From Roseomonas aeriglobus (lineage in GTDB: Bacteria > Pseudomonadota > Alphaproteobacteria > Sphingomonadales > Sphingomonadaceae), in contig JAFHKN010000002.1 in assembly GCA_016937575.1 (NCBI GenBank), positions 1,054,001-1,118,000 on the forward strand: a DNA stretch of 64,000 bases, given 5' to 3'. Position numbers and translations under genes: made by a program. Below are positions 37,061 to 47,035 of this stretch, piece by piece. Position 1 is the first letter of the stretch, and each line of letters begins with the position of its first letter. The notes beneath the pieces were generated by a model. It ran no database searches and was not told the origin of the DNA. It saw nothing but the letters and a program-made list of their open reading frames with translations.

Positions 37061-38512
37061 TCACTTGGGATCGCTGCGCAACCGGTTCAACGGGTGGAAG
37101 GCACGCGCATTGGGCGTCCACTGCCGCAACCGTGTCGCCACGAGCGACCAGCGCAACGGCCGGGCAATCGGGATGTAGGCAACGTCGGCGGTCAGCGCTG
37201 AATCGGCCTGGGCCAGCATCTGCGCCCGCGTGGCGACGTCGGGCGCCAGGCGGATGTCGGCGATCAGGCGCGCGATCGGCAGGGCACAGGGCTGGCAGGC
37301 GGCGCGCAGATACCAGCGGGCGCTATCGTAAGGCGCGACCCTATCCAGCAGGCGCAGATGAGCGGTCTCGTCGTCGAGCGGCACGCGTTCGGTGCCGATG
37401 CCCAGCTGGGCAAGAGCGGCTGCAATCTGGCCGTAGAGCAGTGTCGCGCCCGGTCCGGTCGGCAGGGCGACACGCAGGATCAGCGGATCGGCGTTCGTCC
37501 GGCGATAGGTGACGACCCGTGCCTGCGCCATCGCCAGCCGCTCGCTGTCGGGAACGCTCGACCAGTCGGGCTGGGCCGGCGGCGAGGCCGAATCGAGCGC
37601 GTCGGGCAGGATCGTGTCGGTGGGCGCCCAGGCGTCGGAAAACGCCGCCGTCACCAGCGCGCGGTCGATCGCCAGGGCGATGGCCGAGCGATTGTCGCGA
37701 GTCGCCAGAAATCCATCGCGTCGCGCCACGAGCAGGCCGAACAAGCCGGCCGGCGCATCGAGCCGCACATTCGCAGCAGGAACATCGCTCAGCCCGACCA
37801 GCGGCCAGTCGAGAAACCCGCCGCCTTCGACCAGATCGGATCGACGCGCGGCGAAACGCAGGATGGCGACGCTGGCACGTTCGGCGCGCAGGCGGACGAG
37901 GTCCTGCGGCTTTGGCGTCTCGGGGCGGTCGTCGTCTCCGTCCGCCGGATCGGCGATCGGCCGCAACAGCACGCTCGAGGCCGACGCTTCGGCAATACGA
38001 AACGGCCCGCTTCCCTCTCCGCCGTCGGGGGCGGTGATACCGAGTTCGGGCTGGGCGAACAGTTTCAGCAGGTCGGGGCGGGGGCGCGACAGCCGCACCT
38101 CGATGACCTGTGGCGTCATCGAGACGATCTCGTCGATCGCCGTGAGGTAGGGAAGCAGCGTGTTGCGCGACCCCGAACCCAGCGCGCGTCTCAGCTGGCG
38201 TACGACATCTGCGGCGACGACGGGACGGCCATTGCTCCAGAGCGCGTCGCGCAGGCGGAAGATGATGCTGCGGCCGTCGTCGATGACGATCCAGCGTTCG
38301 GCCAGGCCCGGCTCGATTCCGCCCGCGGCGTCGAACCGGACCAATCCCTGAGCGACCGAATCGCGCAGCACTCGCGCGCCCGCCGGCATCGGCCCGCGTC
38401 GCGGGTCGGCGGTCAGCTGGGCGGGGCCGATGACGCTGACGTCGACCGGAATATCGTCGGGCCGCTTTTCGCAACCCGCCAGGGCCAGCGTGGCGGCCAG
38501 CCCTGCCGTGAT
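37061..38512 (-). CDS. Peptide-type ABC transporter solute-binding lipoprotein (SBP family 5), start unresolved
   Basis: About 483 residues. The lipobox LALAGC follows a short hydrophobic run (TAGLAATLALAGC). Family 5 features: GLVRFDAAGGIEPGLAERWI, FRLRDALWSNGRPVVAADVV and GFLATRDNRSAIALAIDRAL. No ATG, GTG or TTG lies between the tRNA-Leu 3' end and the lipobox; the frame instead stays open backwards through the tRNA to ATG codons near 38680-38722. The coordinate given is the first codon (ATC) after the tRNA. No permease genes are adjacent, so the partner and ligand are unknown. Confidence 0.72.
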   Translation of the reverse strand: MTAGLAATLALAGCEKRPDDIPVDVSVIGPAQLTADPRRGPMPAGARVLRDSVAQGLVRFDAAGGIEPGLAERWIVIDDGRSIIFRLRDALWSNGRPVVAADVVRQLRRALGSGSRNTLLPYLTAIDEIVSMTPQVIEVRLSRPRPDLLKLFAQPELGITAPDGGEGSGPFRIAEASASSVLLRPIADPADGDDDRPETPKPQDLVRLRAERASVAILRFAARRSDLVEGGGFLDWPLVGLSDVPAANVRLDAPAGLFGLLVARRDGFLATRDNRSAIALAIDRALVTAAFSDAWAPTDTILPDALDSASPPAQPDWSSVPDSERLAMAQARVVTYRRTNADPLILRVALPTGPGATLLYGQIAAALAQLGIGTERVPLDDETAHLRLLDRVAPYDSARWYLRAACQPCALPIARLIADIRLAPDVATRAQMLAQADSALTADVAYIPIARPLRWSLVATRLRQWTPNARAFHPLNRLRSDPK

Positions 38513-38598
38513 GGTGCGGACGGCGGGACTCGAACCCGCACACCCAGATGGGCGAGGGATTTTAAGTCCCGTGCGTCTACCAATTTCGCCACGTCCGC
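38512..38598 (-). tRNA. tRNA-Leu (UAA)
   Basis: 87 bases with encoded CCA. Acceptor GCGGACG pairs with CGTCCGC; anticodon loop CTTAAAA gives UAA; a class II variable arm (CTCGCCCATCTGGGTGTG region) and the T arm GCGGGTTCGAGTCCCGC are present. The 3' CCA touches the first codons of the lipoprotein gene on the same strand. Confidence 0.96.
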
Positions 38599-38599
38599 G

Positions 38600-38846
38600 C
38601 GCTGATCGAGCAAGGAACAAGCGCAGCTTGTTCCAGACTCGATCGAGCCGGCCGGCAGGCGACAGCCTATCCGACGTCATGCGATTTACTCGCATGACGG
38701 CTCTCTGCGCTAGGGGTTTCATCGCAAGCGTCTTGGCTTAAATTTCCGCCGCGGCAAAGCCGCGTCGTGACGTCGGACGTCGCTAGTCGCGACGCCGGCC
38801 GGTGCTCGGCGAGTCGGCACGTAACTTCGTTACCTGCCGCCGCCTC
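38600..38846. other. Spacer between tRNA-Leu and ihfB
   Basis: Contains the hairpin GGAACAAGC-GCA-GCTTGTTCC near 38611-38632 and the palindrome GCCGCGGCAAAGCCGCG near 38749. Similar hairpin types occur behind lepA. No gene seen. Confidence 0.5.
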
Positions 38847-39125
38847 TCACACATTCAGCCTTGCCCGCATTTCCTTGCCCGGCTTGAAATACGGCACGCG
38901 CTTCGCGCTCACGTCGACCGATTCGCCGGTGCGGGGGTTGCGTCCCGTTCGGGCGTCGCGGGCTCGGGTGGAGAAGGCGCCGAAGCCGCGCAATTCCACG
39001 CGGCCGTCCTCGATCAGCCGCGATACGATCTGCTCGAAGAAGACCTCGACGATCTTTTCGATGTCGCGGGTCGTAAGATCGGGATGATCCCGCGCAAGCA
39101 ACTGGACAAGTTCTGACCGGATCAT
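38847..39125 (-). CDS. ihfB: Integration host factor subunit beta
   Basis: 92 residues from ATG 39125. HU/IHF fold: [20 protein letters not shown] at the N terminus, [14 protein letters not shown], and the DNA-wrapping arm [15 protein letters not shown] with the intercalating Pro, followed by [15 protein letters not shown]. Bends DNA for recombination, replication and regulation. Downstream of rpsA as in other proteobacteria, but with a terminator between. Confidence 0.96.
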   Translation of the reverse strand: MIRSELVQLLARDHPDLTTRDIEKIVEVFFEQIVSRLIEDGRVELRGFGAFSTRARDARTGRNPRTGESVDVSAKRVPYFKPGKEMRARLNV

Positions 39126-39227
39126 TCCGCCCCCCAAGAGCGTCCCCGTACGACGAAAGCCACGATCGGCTCGCCTTGCGTAAACCCTCTTACGCGCTGG
39201 TTATGATCCTCATCAATCCTCAGGTGC

Positions 39228-39262
39228 AAAAAAAGGGCGGTGGATTTCTCCACCGCCCCGTT
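39228..39262 (-). terminator. Rho-independent terminator after rpsA
   Basis: On the minus strand GGGCGGTGGA, loop, TCCACCGCCC, then a run of T. It probably separates rpsA from ihfB, which would then need its own promoter. Confidence 0.88.
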
Positions 39263-39280
39263 TTGATCCAATGACTTGGA

Positions 39281-40987
<1,707 letters not shown>

Positions 40988-41243
40988 ATAGGGGTTAGTC
41001 CTCAGTCGTTTTTCCGGCCGGCCGGTTGTCTCCGGCGGTCTTCTAGCCGATCCGCCGCGGCGACCGTGTGTCGGACGCGGCATCCAGGCGGGCGGCAGGG
41101 AAGCGCGGGGGACAGCTCAACGCGAGGATGCGAAAAGGGCGCATCGGCCGAAACCGGCGCCGTCCTCCGCGAGCCATGACGCTCGACGGACCGCGCGCCC
41201 TTAGCGGGAGAGGGGGGATTTGGCAAGGTGCGAGTCCGGCGGG

Positions 41244-41666
41244 TCAGGCGGTATCCCAGGGATTGAGAAGGGCGACCCCGGTCGCCTCGAAATCCTGTAC
41301 GTTGCGGGTCACGACCGTCAGATTATGGACGAGGCCCGTCGCGGCGATCCAACCGTCGCGTTCGCTCACCGGGTCGGGGACGTGCAGCGAAGCGCAGGCC
41401 GTCGCGGTCACGTCATCCAGCGGCAGGATGCGGCCGGCAAAGCCCGGTCGGACAACGGTGTCGAGCCATCTGCGCAGGACAGCGCCTTGCCGGGCATCAC
41501 GTCGCTCGGCCCTCACGACGCCACGTTCGAGTTCGAACACCGACATCGCCGATAGGAACGTCGTGGCGGGATCGGCCGCCTTCAGCCATGCGACCACACC
41601 CGGTGCTGCGCGACCGGAGCCGATCTTTCGACTTTCGGAAATGACGTTGGTATCGATCAGGAACAT
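41244..41666 (-). CDS. VapC/FitB-type PIN-domain toxin
   Basis: 140 residues. PIN acidic residues: FLIDTNVISE (first Asp), SVFELERGV (Glu), and DGWIAATGLVHNLTVVTRNV (third Asp and following Asn). The fold cleaves RNA, often tRNA or rRNA. The ATG shares a base with the antitoxin stop (TGATG), as usual in such pairs. Confidence 0.93.
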   Translation of the reverse strand: MFLIDTNVISESRKIGSGRAAPGVVAWLKAADPATTFLSAMSVFELERGVVRAERRDARQGAVLRRWLDTVVRPGFAGRILPLDDVTATACASLHVPDPVSERDGWIAATGLVHNLTVVTRNVQDFEATGVALLNPWDTA

Positions 41667-41917
41667 CAGTCGAGATCGACCGTCCGACCTGTCACCTGCG
41701 ACTTCGGCGGATCGAATTCGAAATCATGATCGCCATCGGTGGCCAGGACATCGAACAGCGATTTGCCCCGGCCGGCGAGACGTTCGTAATCCTTGATCGC
41801 GAGCACGACGAGCGAAGGCTTGTTCCGGTCGGTTATGAACACAGGTCCCGCCTGCGCCGCGCGCTTTATGCTAGCAGGATCGCGGTTGAAATCCCTGCTG
41901 GAAAACACGATCGACAT
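41666..41917 (-). CDS. Phd/YefM-family antitoxin
   Basis: 83 residues from ATG 41917. SSRDFNRDPASIKRAAQAGP, then VFITDRNKPSLVVLAIKDYE is the Phd/YefM DNA-binding N-terminal fold; the acidic C-terminal tail (DGDHDFEFDPP) would wrap the toxin. Expected to repress its own promoter through the dyad at 41934. Confidence 0.93.
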   Translation of the reverse strand: MSIVFSSRDFNRDPASIKRAAQAGPVFITDRNKPSLVVLAIKDYERLAGRGKSLFDVLATDGDHDFEFDPPKSQVTGRTVDLD

Positions 41918-41932
41918 GACGGTTCCGCCTGC

Positions 41933-41977
41933 ATGTAGTTACATACAGACATTTAGGGCGCGGTGACCGCCTGTCAA
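41933..41977 (-). promoter_or_regulatory. Promoter and operator of the toxin-antitoxin pair
   Basis: Minus-strand TTGACA (41977-41972) and TAAATG (41955-41950) with a 16-base spacer form a sigma70-type promoter. Just downstream is the palindrome ATGTAGTTACAT (41933-41944), the likely antitoxin operator. Confidence 0.6.
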
Positions 41978-41987
41978 TGCAGCGACG

Positions 41988-42620
41988 TCACAACCGATGC
42001 CGCGCCACCGCGGCGTCGACGATCGCCACCGCGCGCTGGATCGATGCTTCGATCGACAGGAAGCTGGTGTCGAGCACCACCGCATCCTCCGCCGCCTTCA
42101 GTGGGGCCTGGCTGCGCGAGCTGTCGCGTTCGTCGCGGGCGCGGATGTCAGCGAGCACGCGGTCGAGGCTCGCGTTCGACCCACGGCTGCGCAGCTCGGC
42201 GTGGCGGCGCTGGGCGCGGATCATCGGGGTCGCCTTCACGAACAGCTTGGCGATGGCGTTGGGCGCAATGACCGTGCCGATGTCGCGGCCGTCGAGGACG
42301 GCGCCGCCGGGCTGTGCGGCGAAGCGCTTCTGGCGTTGCAGAAGTGCGGCGCGGACGAGCGGATGGGCGGAGACGACGGAAGCGGTCTTGCCGATCAGAT
42401 CGTCCTTCAGCCGGTCGTCGGCGAGGAGCGCGTCGTCAAAGTCGCAGCTGGCGACGGCGTCAGCCTCGACTTCGGGGTCGAGCGCGTTGTCGAGCACGGT
42501 CGCTGCCACCGCACGGTAGAGCAGCCCGGTGTCGAGATGCGGCAGCTTGTAATGCCGCGCCAGCGCCTTGGAGATCGTGCCCTTGCCCGATGCGGCGGGG
42601 CCATCGACCGCGATGATCAT
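41988..42620 (-). CDS. cmk: Cytidylate kinase
   Basis: 210 residues. P-loop IIAVDGPAASGKGTISKALA, LDTGLLYRAVA, GAVLDGRDIGTVIAPNA and the lid region RRHAELRSRG. Phosphorylates CMP and dCMP. Overlaps the end of aroA by 4 bases (ATGA), so aroA-cmk are coupled. Confidence 0.97.
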   Translation of the reverse strand: MIIAVDGPAASGKGTISKALARHYKLPHLDTGLLYRAVAATVLDNALDPEVEADAVASCDFDDALLADDRLKDDLIGKTASVVSAHPLVRAALLQRQKRFAAQPGGAVLDGRDIGTVIAPNAIAKLFVKATPMIRAQRRHAELRSRGSNASLDRVLADIRARDERDSSRSQAPLKAAEDAVVLDTSFLSIEASIQRAVAIVDAAVARHRL

Positions 42621-43957
42621 GCCGCCTGCTCGATCGGCGCCAGCGCGTCGAGCGTGGCGAAGAAGGTCGGGTAGCTCGTCGCGACGGGGCTCGCGTCGTC
42701 GAGCGTGATGGCCGCGCGCGCATTCAGAGAGGCGATTGCCATGCTCATCGCGATACGGTGGTCGAGGTGGGTTTCGACCCGTCCGCCGCCCGGGATCGGA
42801 TCGCCGCCGGTGCCCGTGACGGCCAAGCCGTCCTCATATTCGCTGCACGTCACGCCGCAGGCGGACAGTGCCGTCGCCATCGCCATGATGCGGTCCGATT
42901 CCTTCACGCGTAGCTCGTCCGCCCCGCGCGCGATCGTCGTGCCCTGCGCAAAGGCGGCGGCGACGAACAGTGCGGGATATTCGTCGATCATGCTCGGTGC
43001 GAGTTCGGCCGGAACCTCGATCGCCGACAGCGCTGCATGGCGAACGCGAAGGTCGGCGACCGGTTCGCCACCGACCGTGCGGGCGTCGTGTTCGGTGATG
43101 TCGGCGCCCATCAGGCGAAGCGCGGTGACCAGTCCGGCGCGGGTCGGGTTGAGCCCGACATTCTCGATCAGCACATCGGATCCCGGCACGATCGACGCCG
43201 CGACCATCCAGAAGGCGGCGGACGAGGGATCGCCGGGGACGGTGATCGCCTGCGGCTTCAGCTCCGCCTCGCCGTGGAGCGATATGATGCGGCCCGCCGC
43301 CGATTCCTCGACGCTCAGCTTTGCCCCGAAGCCCGCGAGCATGCGTTCGCTATGATCGCGGGTCGGGATGGGCTCGATCACGCGGGTGATGCCCGGCGTA
43401 TTGAGGCCGGCGAGAAGGATCGCCGACTTCACCTGCGCCGAGGCGACCGGCAACGTGTAGGTGATCGGCACCGCCGGCACGATCCCGCGCAGCATCAGCG
43501 GCAGGCGTCCGCCGGGGCTCGCGCTAATGTCCGCGCCCATCGTCGACAGCGGGTCGATGACGCGCCCCATCGGCCGCTTGCTGAGCGAGGCGTCGCCGAT
43601 GAAGGTCGCGGTGATTGCGTGACTCGTCACCAGGCCCATCAACAGCCGCGTGGAGGTGCCCGAATTGCCCATGTCGAGCGCGGCCGCCGGCTGAAGCAGT
43701 CCGCCGACGCCGACGCCGTGGATCCGCCACACGCCGTCCGTGCCGCGTTCGATCTCGGCCCCCATCGCCCGCATCGCGGCGGCGGTGGCCAGCACGTCCT
43801 CCCCCTCCAGCAGTCCCTCGACCCGGCTTTCGCCCACCGCCAGCGCCGACAGCATCAGCGACCGGTGGCTGATCGACTTGTCGCCCGGCACGCGGACGCG
43901 ACCCGTCAGCGCGCCGCGCGGTGCCAGCGTGAGAGGGGAGGGAGTGGCATGGCTCAT
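42617..43957 (-). CDS. aroA: 5-enolpyruvylshikimate-3-phosphate synthase
   Basis: 446 residues from ATG 43957 (MSHATPSPLTLAPRGALTGR). Sixth shikimate step. VRVPGDKSISHRSLMLSALA, LDMGNSGTSTRLLMGLV and GDASLSKRPMGRVIDPL are the phosphate- and PEP-binding loops; IDEYPALFVAAAFA holds the catalytic Asp-Glu. The motif GNSGTSTR (Ala of GNAGTA replaced by Ser) points to a class II-like enzyme, a class often tolerant to glyphosate. Confidence 0.97.
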   Translation of the reverse strand: MSHATPSPLTLAPRGALTGRVRVPGDKSISHRSLMLSALAVGESRVEGLLEGEDVLATAAAMRAMGAEIERGTDGVWRIHGVGVGGLLQPAAALDMGNSGTSTRLLMGLVTSHAITATFIGDASLSKRPMGRVIDPLSTMGADISASPGGRLPLMLRGIVPAVPITYTLPVASAQVKSAILLAGLNTPGITRVIEPIPTRDHSERMLAGFGAKLSVEESAAGRIISLHGEAELKPQAITVPGDPSSAAFWMVAASIVPGSDVLIENVGLNPTRAGLVTALRLMGADITEHDARTVGGEPVADLRVRHAALSAIEVPAELAPSMIDEYPALFVAAAFAQGTTIARGADELRVKESDRIMAMATALSACGVTCSEYEDGLAVTGTGGDPIPGGGRVETHLDHRIAMSMAIASLNARAAITLDDASPVATSYPTFFATLDALAPIEQAA

Positions 43958-44062
43958 TGCCGCGGGTCTTTGACAGTGCGCTTGCGCTATGGCAAGGCGC
44001 CCCCCACTTTGCGGCTCCCGGTCGTCAAAGACCCCTTTCCTTTCCAGGATGCGAGAGCAGCC

Positions 44063-44383
44063 ATGATCAAGCCCGAATGGGGCACGAAGCGTACGTGCCC
44101 GAAGTGCGGTACGCGTTTCTATGACCTCGGCAACGAAGAACCCGTCACCTGCATCGCGTGCGGTGTGAATTGGGAGCCGGAGCCGATTCTGAAGTCGAAG
44201 CAGCCGCTGCCGTTCGAGCAGGTGAAGACCGAGAAGAAGGAAGACGCCGACAGCGATCTGGGCGGCGACGATCTGGAACTGGATGTCGACGAGGAGGAAG
44301 AACCCTCGGCCGATGACGACGTCGATCTGGGCGGCGACGACGATCTGGGCGTCAATACCGCGGACGAAGACGACGAGAATTGA
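44063..44383 (+). CDS. FYDLN-acid family protein (TIGR02300)
   Basis: 106 residues from ATG 44063. Zinc-ribbon-like start MIKPEWGTKRTCPKCGTRFY with Cys pairs CPKC and CIAC, the DLG/FYDL motif, and a long acidic tail of Asp/Glu with LGGDD repeats. Typical alphaproteobacterial gene divergent from aroA. Function unknown; possibly nucleic-acid or protein binding. Confidence 0.93.
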   Translation: MIKPEWGTKRTCPKCGTRFYDLGNEEPVTCIACGVNWEPEPILKSKQPLPFEQVKTEKKEDADSDLGGDDLELDVDEEEEPSADDDVDLGGDDDLGVNTADEDDEN

Positions 44384-44481
44384 TGTCTTTCGCGACCGGG
44401 TTCTGGCTTTCGACAAAAATCGCCAAGAACCCGGTTGCAATCGGCGCGCCGCCCCTTTAGAGGCGCGCTTCCCAACGGAAT

Positions 44482-44557
44482 GGGGCCGTAGCTCAGCTGG
44501 GAGAGCGCTGCAATGGCATTGCAGAGGTCAGGGGTTCGATCCCCCTCGGCTCCACCA
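44482..44557 (+). tRNA. tRNA-Ala (GGC)
   Basis: 76 bases with CCA. Acceptor GGGGCCG pairs with CGGCTCC (one G-T), D arm GCTCAGCTGGGAGAGC, anticodon stem CTGCA/TGCAG with loop ATGGCAT giving GGC, T arm GGGGTTCGATCCCC. Confidence 0.96.
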
Positions 44558-44563
44558 TTTTGA

Positions 44564-44589
44564 AAAGCCCGCGGCGACGCGGGCTTTTT
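44564..44589 (+). terminator. Terminator after tRNA-Ala
   Basis: AAAGCCCGCG, GCGA-type loop, CGCGGGCTTTTTC. Confidence 0.85.
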
Positions 44590-44713
44590 CATTTTCTGAT
44601 GTGCGCGCGATGACGCGCTTTCTGCCATCGCCTTGACCGGTCCGACCGCCGCCTCTAGCGCGCGCCGGCTTTGCCGCGACATCGGCAGGCCGAGGTAGTT
44701 TGAGGCAGTAGAC

Positions 44714-46933
44714 ATGCGGGGTTGGGGTATCGCGGGCGCCGCGGCGATGGCGCCGCTGGTGGCGCACGCGCAGGACGTAGCGACCGTCGAGGACGTCGTC
44801 GTAACCGCCCAGCGTCGCGAAGAACGCGCACAGACCGTGCCGGTCGCTATCACCGCCCTGTCTGCCGAGCGAATCGCCGATGACTCGATCGCCAATCTCG
44901 ACCGCATCGGCGCCGACGTCCCCAACCTCTACCTCGCGCGCAATTTCGGGACGAGTTCGGGCGCGCTCATATTCCTGCGCGGGGTGGGCGAGGGCGATTC
45001 GATCTTCACCAACGACCCGCCGGTCGGCATCTACATCGACGATGTCATCCTGCCGCGCTCGACCGGCGCACTCCTGGACCTGATCGATATCGAGCGGATC
45101 GAGGTGCTGCGCGGACCGCAGGGGACGCTGTACGGCCGCAATACCAGCGGCGGCGCGATCAAGCTCGTGACGCAGCGGCCGACGGTCGACCGCGTCAGCG
45201 GCACGGCCGATGTGGCGGTCGGGAGCTATCGTCGGATCGACGCGCGCGGCACGCTGAACCTGCCGCTGTCGTCGACACTTGCGCTCAGGGTGTCGGGCCT
45301 CTCGCGCAACCAGCGCGGGTGGGGACGCAACCTGACCGATGGCGCCTACGTCAACGGGCAGGACGTGCAGGCCGGGCGAATGGCGCTGCTTTGGGAGCCG
45401 GATGCGCGATTGCGCGTGTTCGCGACCGCCGACCTGACGCTCGATCGTTCGGGCCCCCGCTTTCCGCAGCGGTTTCAGGCCGATTCCGATCGCCCCGGGC
45501 GCTTTCTCAATCGCTTCGTGGCGCCGCGGGGCAGCATCGATCGATTCGAATCGGCCGATACCGCCCCGCTCGGGAGGACCGACACGGGCGGCGCGGCGCT
45601 GCGGATCGACTATCGGCTGGGCAACGCGACGCTATCGTCGATCACCGGATACCGCGAACTACATTCGCAAATCGGGTTCGATCAGACCGCGAATGCGCCG
45701 GGGGTGGGCGCGAACATCATCCTGTTGCAGGACCAGCAGCAGCGCAGCGTCAGTCAGGAGGTGCAGCTGGCCGGCACGGCGCTGAACGGCCGGGTCGAAT
45801 GGCTGACGGGTGGCTATGCCTTCTTCGAGCATAACGACCAGCTGACCGCGGTCAGCTTCGCGACACCGACGGGCAGCAGTGCGGCGCGGTTCCGCACGGA
45901 GGATTTCTTCGGTGCCCCCTCGCGCGCAGCGACCGTTGGCGGCAATTGGTCACCCTACGAACCGGCGCTCGATACGACGAGCTATTCGGCGTTCGGATCG
46001 GCGACGGCTGCGTTGGGGTCAAGGGCACGGCTGACGGCCGGGTTGCGCTACACCGACGAGCGCAAGGCGTACGATGTCCGCTTCCTGACCGCACCCGCCA
46101 CCGTGCTGGTCCTGCCGGACGGCCGCATCGCGCAGCGCCGAATTCGCGACCGATGGACCGACGTTTCGCCGCGCGTCGCGCTCGATTATCGGGTGAGCGA
46201 CGACGTCATGCTCTATGCGTCGCACGCCAAGGGCTTTCGCAGCGGCAGCTTCGACGGGCGCGCGCGTAACATCGGCTTCGTGCTCGATCGCCAGGGCGCG
46301 ATCGCGCCGGAGACGGTGTGGAGCAGCGAAGTCGGCGTAAAATCCGACTGGTTCGGCCGCCGCCTGCGCGTGAACGTCGATTATTTCATCAACCGCTACA
46401 CCGATATCGCTTTTTCCGCCGCGCGGGCCAATTCGACCCCGCCGGAGATCTTTCGTCAGAATGTCGGCGACGCGCGAATCCAGGGGCTGGAGGTCGAATG
46501 GACCGCCAGGCCACTGGCGGGCGTCGAGGTTGGCGGCTGGCTGTCGACGCTGGCGGATCGCTTCACGCGGCTGGCGTCGAGTCCGGGCTGCACGATCGTG
46601 CCGGAAAACCAGCTCGACCTGCGCTTTACACCCGCGCTGCGCTATCAGCTGCGCGGCAGCTATACGCGGACGGTCGGCGGCGGCCGGCTGCGCGTCGGCG
46701 GCGATTATAGCGCCGCGTCGGCGTACAACATCGCGCTGTGCAACGAACCGCAGCACCGCGTGACCGACAATGCCGCAATCAACCTGCAACTGGGGTGGGA
46801 GCGGGATGCCTGGGGCGTGACGCTGGCCGCGACCAACGTCGCCGACCGGCGGTACAACAGCGGCAGCGTGGGGACGATCGGCTATCCGGTGGCGCCACGC
46901 GACGTGACGCTGCGGCTGCGGCGATCGTTCTGA
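44714..46933 (+). CDS. TonB-dependent outer-membrane receptor
   Basis: 739 residues. Signal peptide MRGWGIAGAAAMAPLVAHAQ, then EDVVVTAQRREERAQTVPVA (TonB-box region and plug start), plug motif IERIEVLRGPQGTLYGRNTS GGAIK, and a 22-strand barrel ending in aromatic F (LRLRRSF). Belongs to the large sphingomonad group taking up plant-derived or unknown compounds, not clearly siderophores. It stands alone between two tRNA genes with no sensor or transporter partner, so its ligand cannot be inferred. Confidence 0.95.
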   Translation: MRGWGIAGAAAMAPLVAHAQDVATVEDVVVTAQRREERAQTVPVAITALSAERIADDSIANLDRIGADVPNLYLARNFGTSSGALIFLRGVGEGDSIFTNDPPVGIYIDDVILPRSTGALLDLIDIERIEVLRGPQGTLYGRNTSGGAIKLVTQRPTVDRVSGTADVAVGSYRRIDARGTLNLPLSSTLALRVSGLSRNQRGWGRNLTDGAYVNGQDVQAGRMALLWEPDARLRVFATADLTLDRSGPRFPQRFQADSDRPGRFLNRFVAPRGSIDRFESADTAPLGRTDTGGAALRIDYRLGNATLSSITGYRELHSQIGFDQTANAPGVGANIILLQDQQQRSVSQEVQLAGTALNGRVEWLTGGYAFFEHNDQLTAVSFATPTGSSAARFRTEDFFGAPSRAATVGGNWSPYEPALDTTSYSAFGSATAALGSRARLTAGLRYTDERKAYDVRFLTAPATVLVLPDGRIAQRRIRDRWTDVSPRVALDYRVSDDVMLYASHAKGFRSGSFDGRARNIGFVLDRQGAIAPETVWSSEVGVKSDWFGRRLRVNVDYFINRYTDIAFSAARANSTPPEIFRQNVGDARIQGLEVEWTARPLAGVEVGGWLSTLADRFTRLASSPGCTIVPENQLDLRFTPALRYQLRGSYTRTVGGGRLRVGGDYSAASAYNIALCNEPQHRVTDNAAINLQLGWERDAWGVTLAATNVADRRYNSGSVGTIGYPVAPRDVTLRLRRSF

Positions 46934-46940
46934 CGAGGGA

Positions 46941-47016
46941 TGGTGCCGGTTGCAGGAATCGAACCCGCGACCTTCGGTTTACAAAACCGCTGCTCTACCA
47001 GCTGAGCTAAACCGGC
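46941..47016 (-). tRNA. tRNA-Thr (UGU)
   Basis: 76 bases with CCA on the minus strand. Acceptor GCCGGTT pairs with AACCGGC; D arm GCTCAGCTGGTAGAGC; anticodon loop TTTGTAA gives UGU; T arm GCGGGTTCGATTCCTGC. Confidence 0.96.
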
Positions 47017-47035
47017 ATCCGCTGCACCCCATGCG

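Noticed and set aside
42617..44440. 607-residue version of AroA starting at 44440
   Set aside because: The extension runs antisense through the FYDLN-acid gene; AroA proper begins at ATG 43957.
44482..47016. TonB receptor between tRNA-Ala and tRNA-Thr considered as an integrated island
   Set aside because: No integrase, no direct repeats of tRNA ends and no composition shift; looks like ordinary chromosome.
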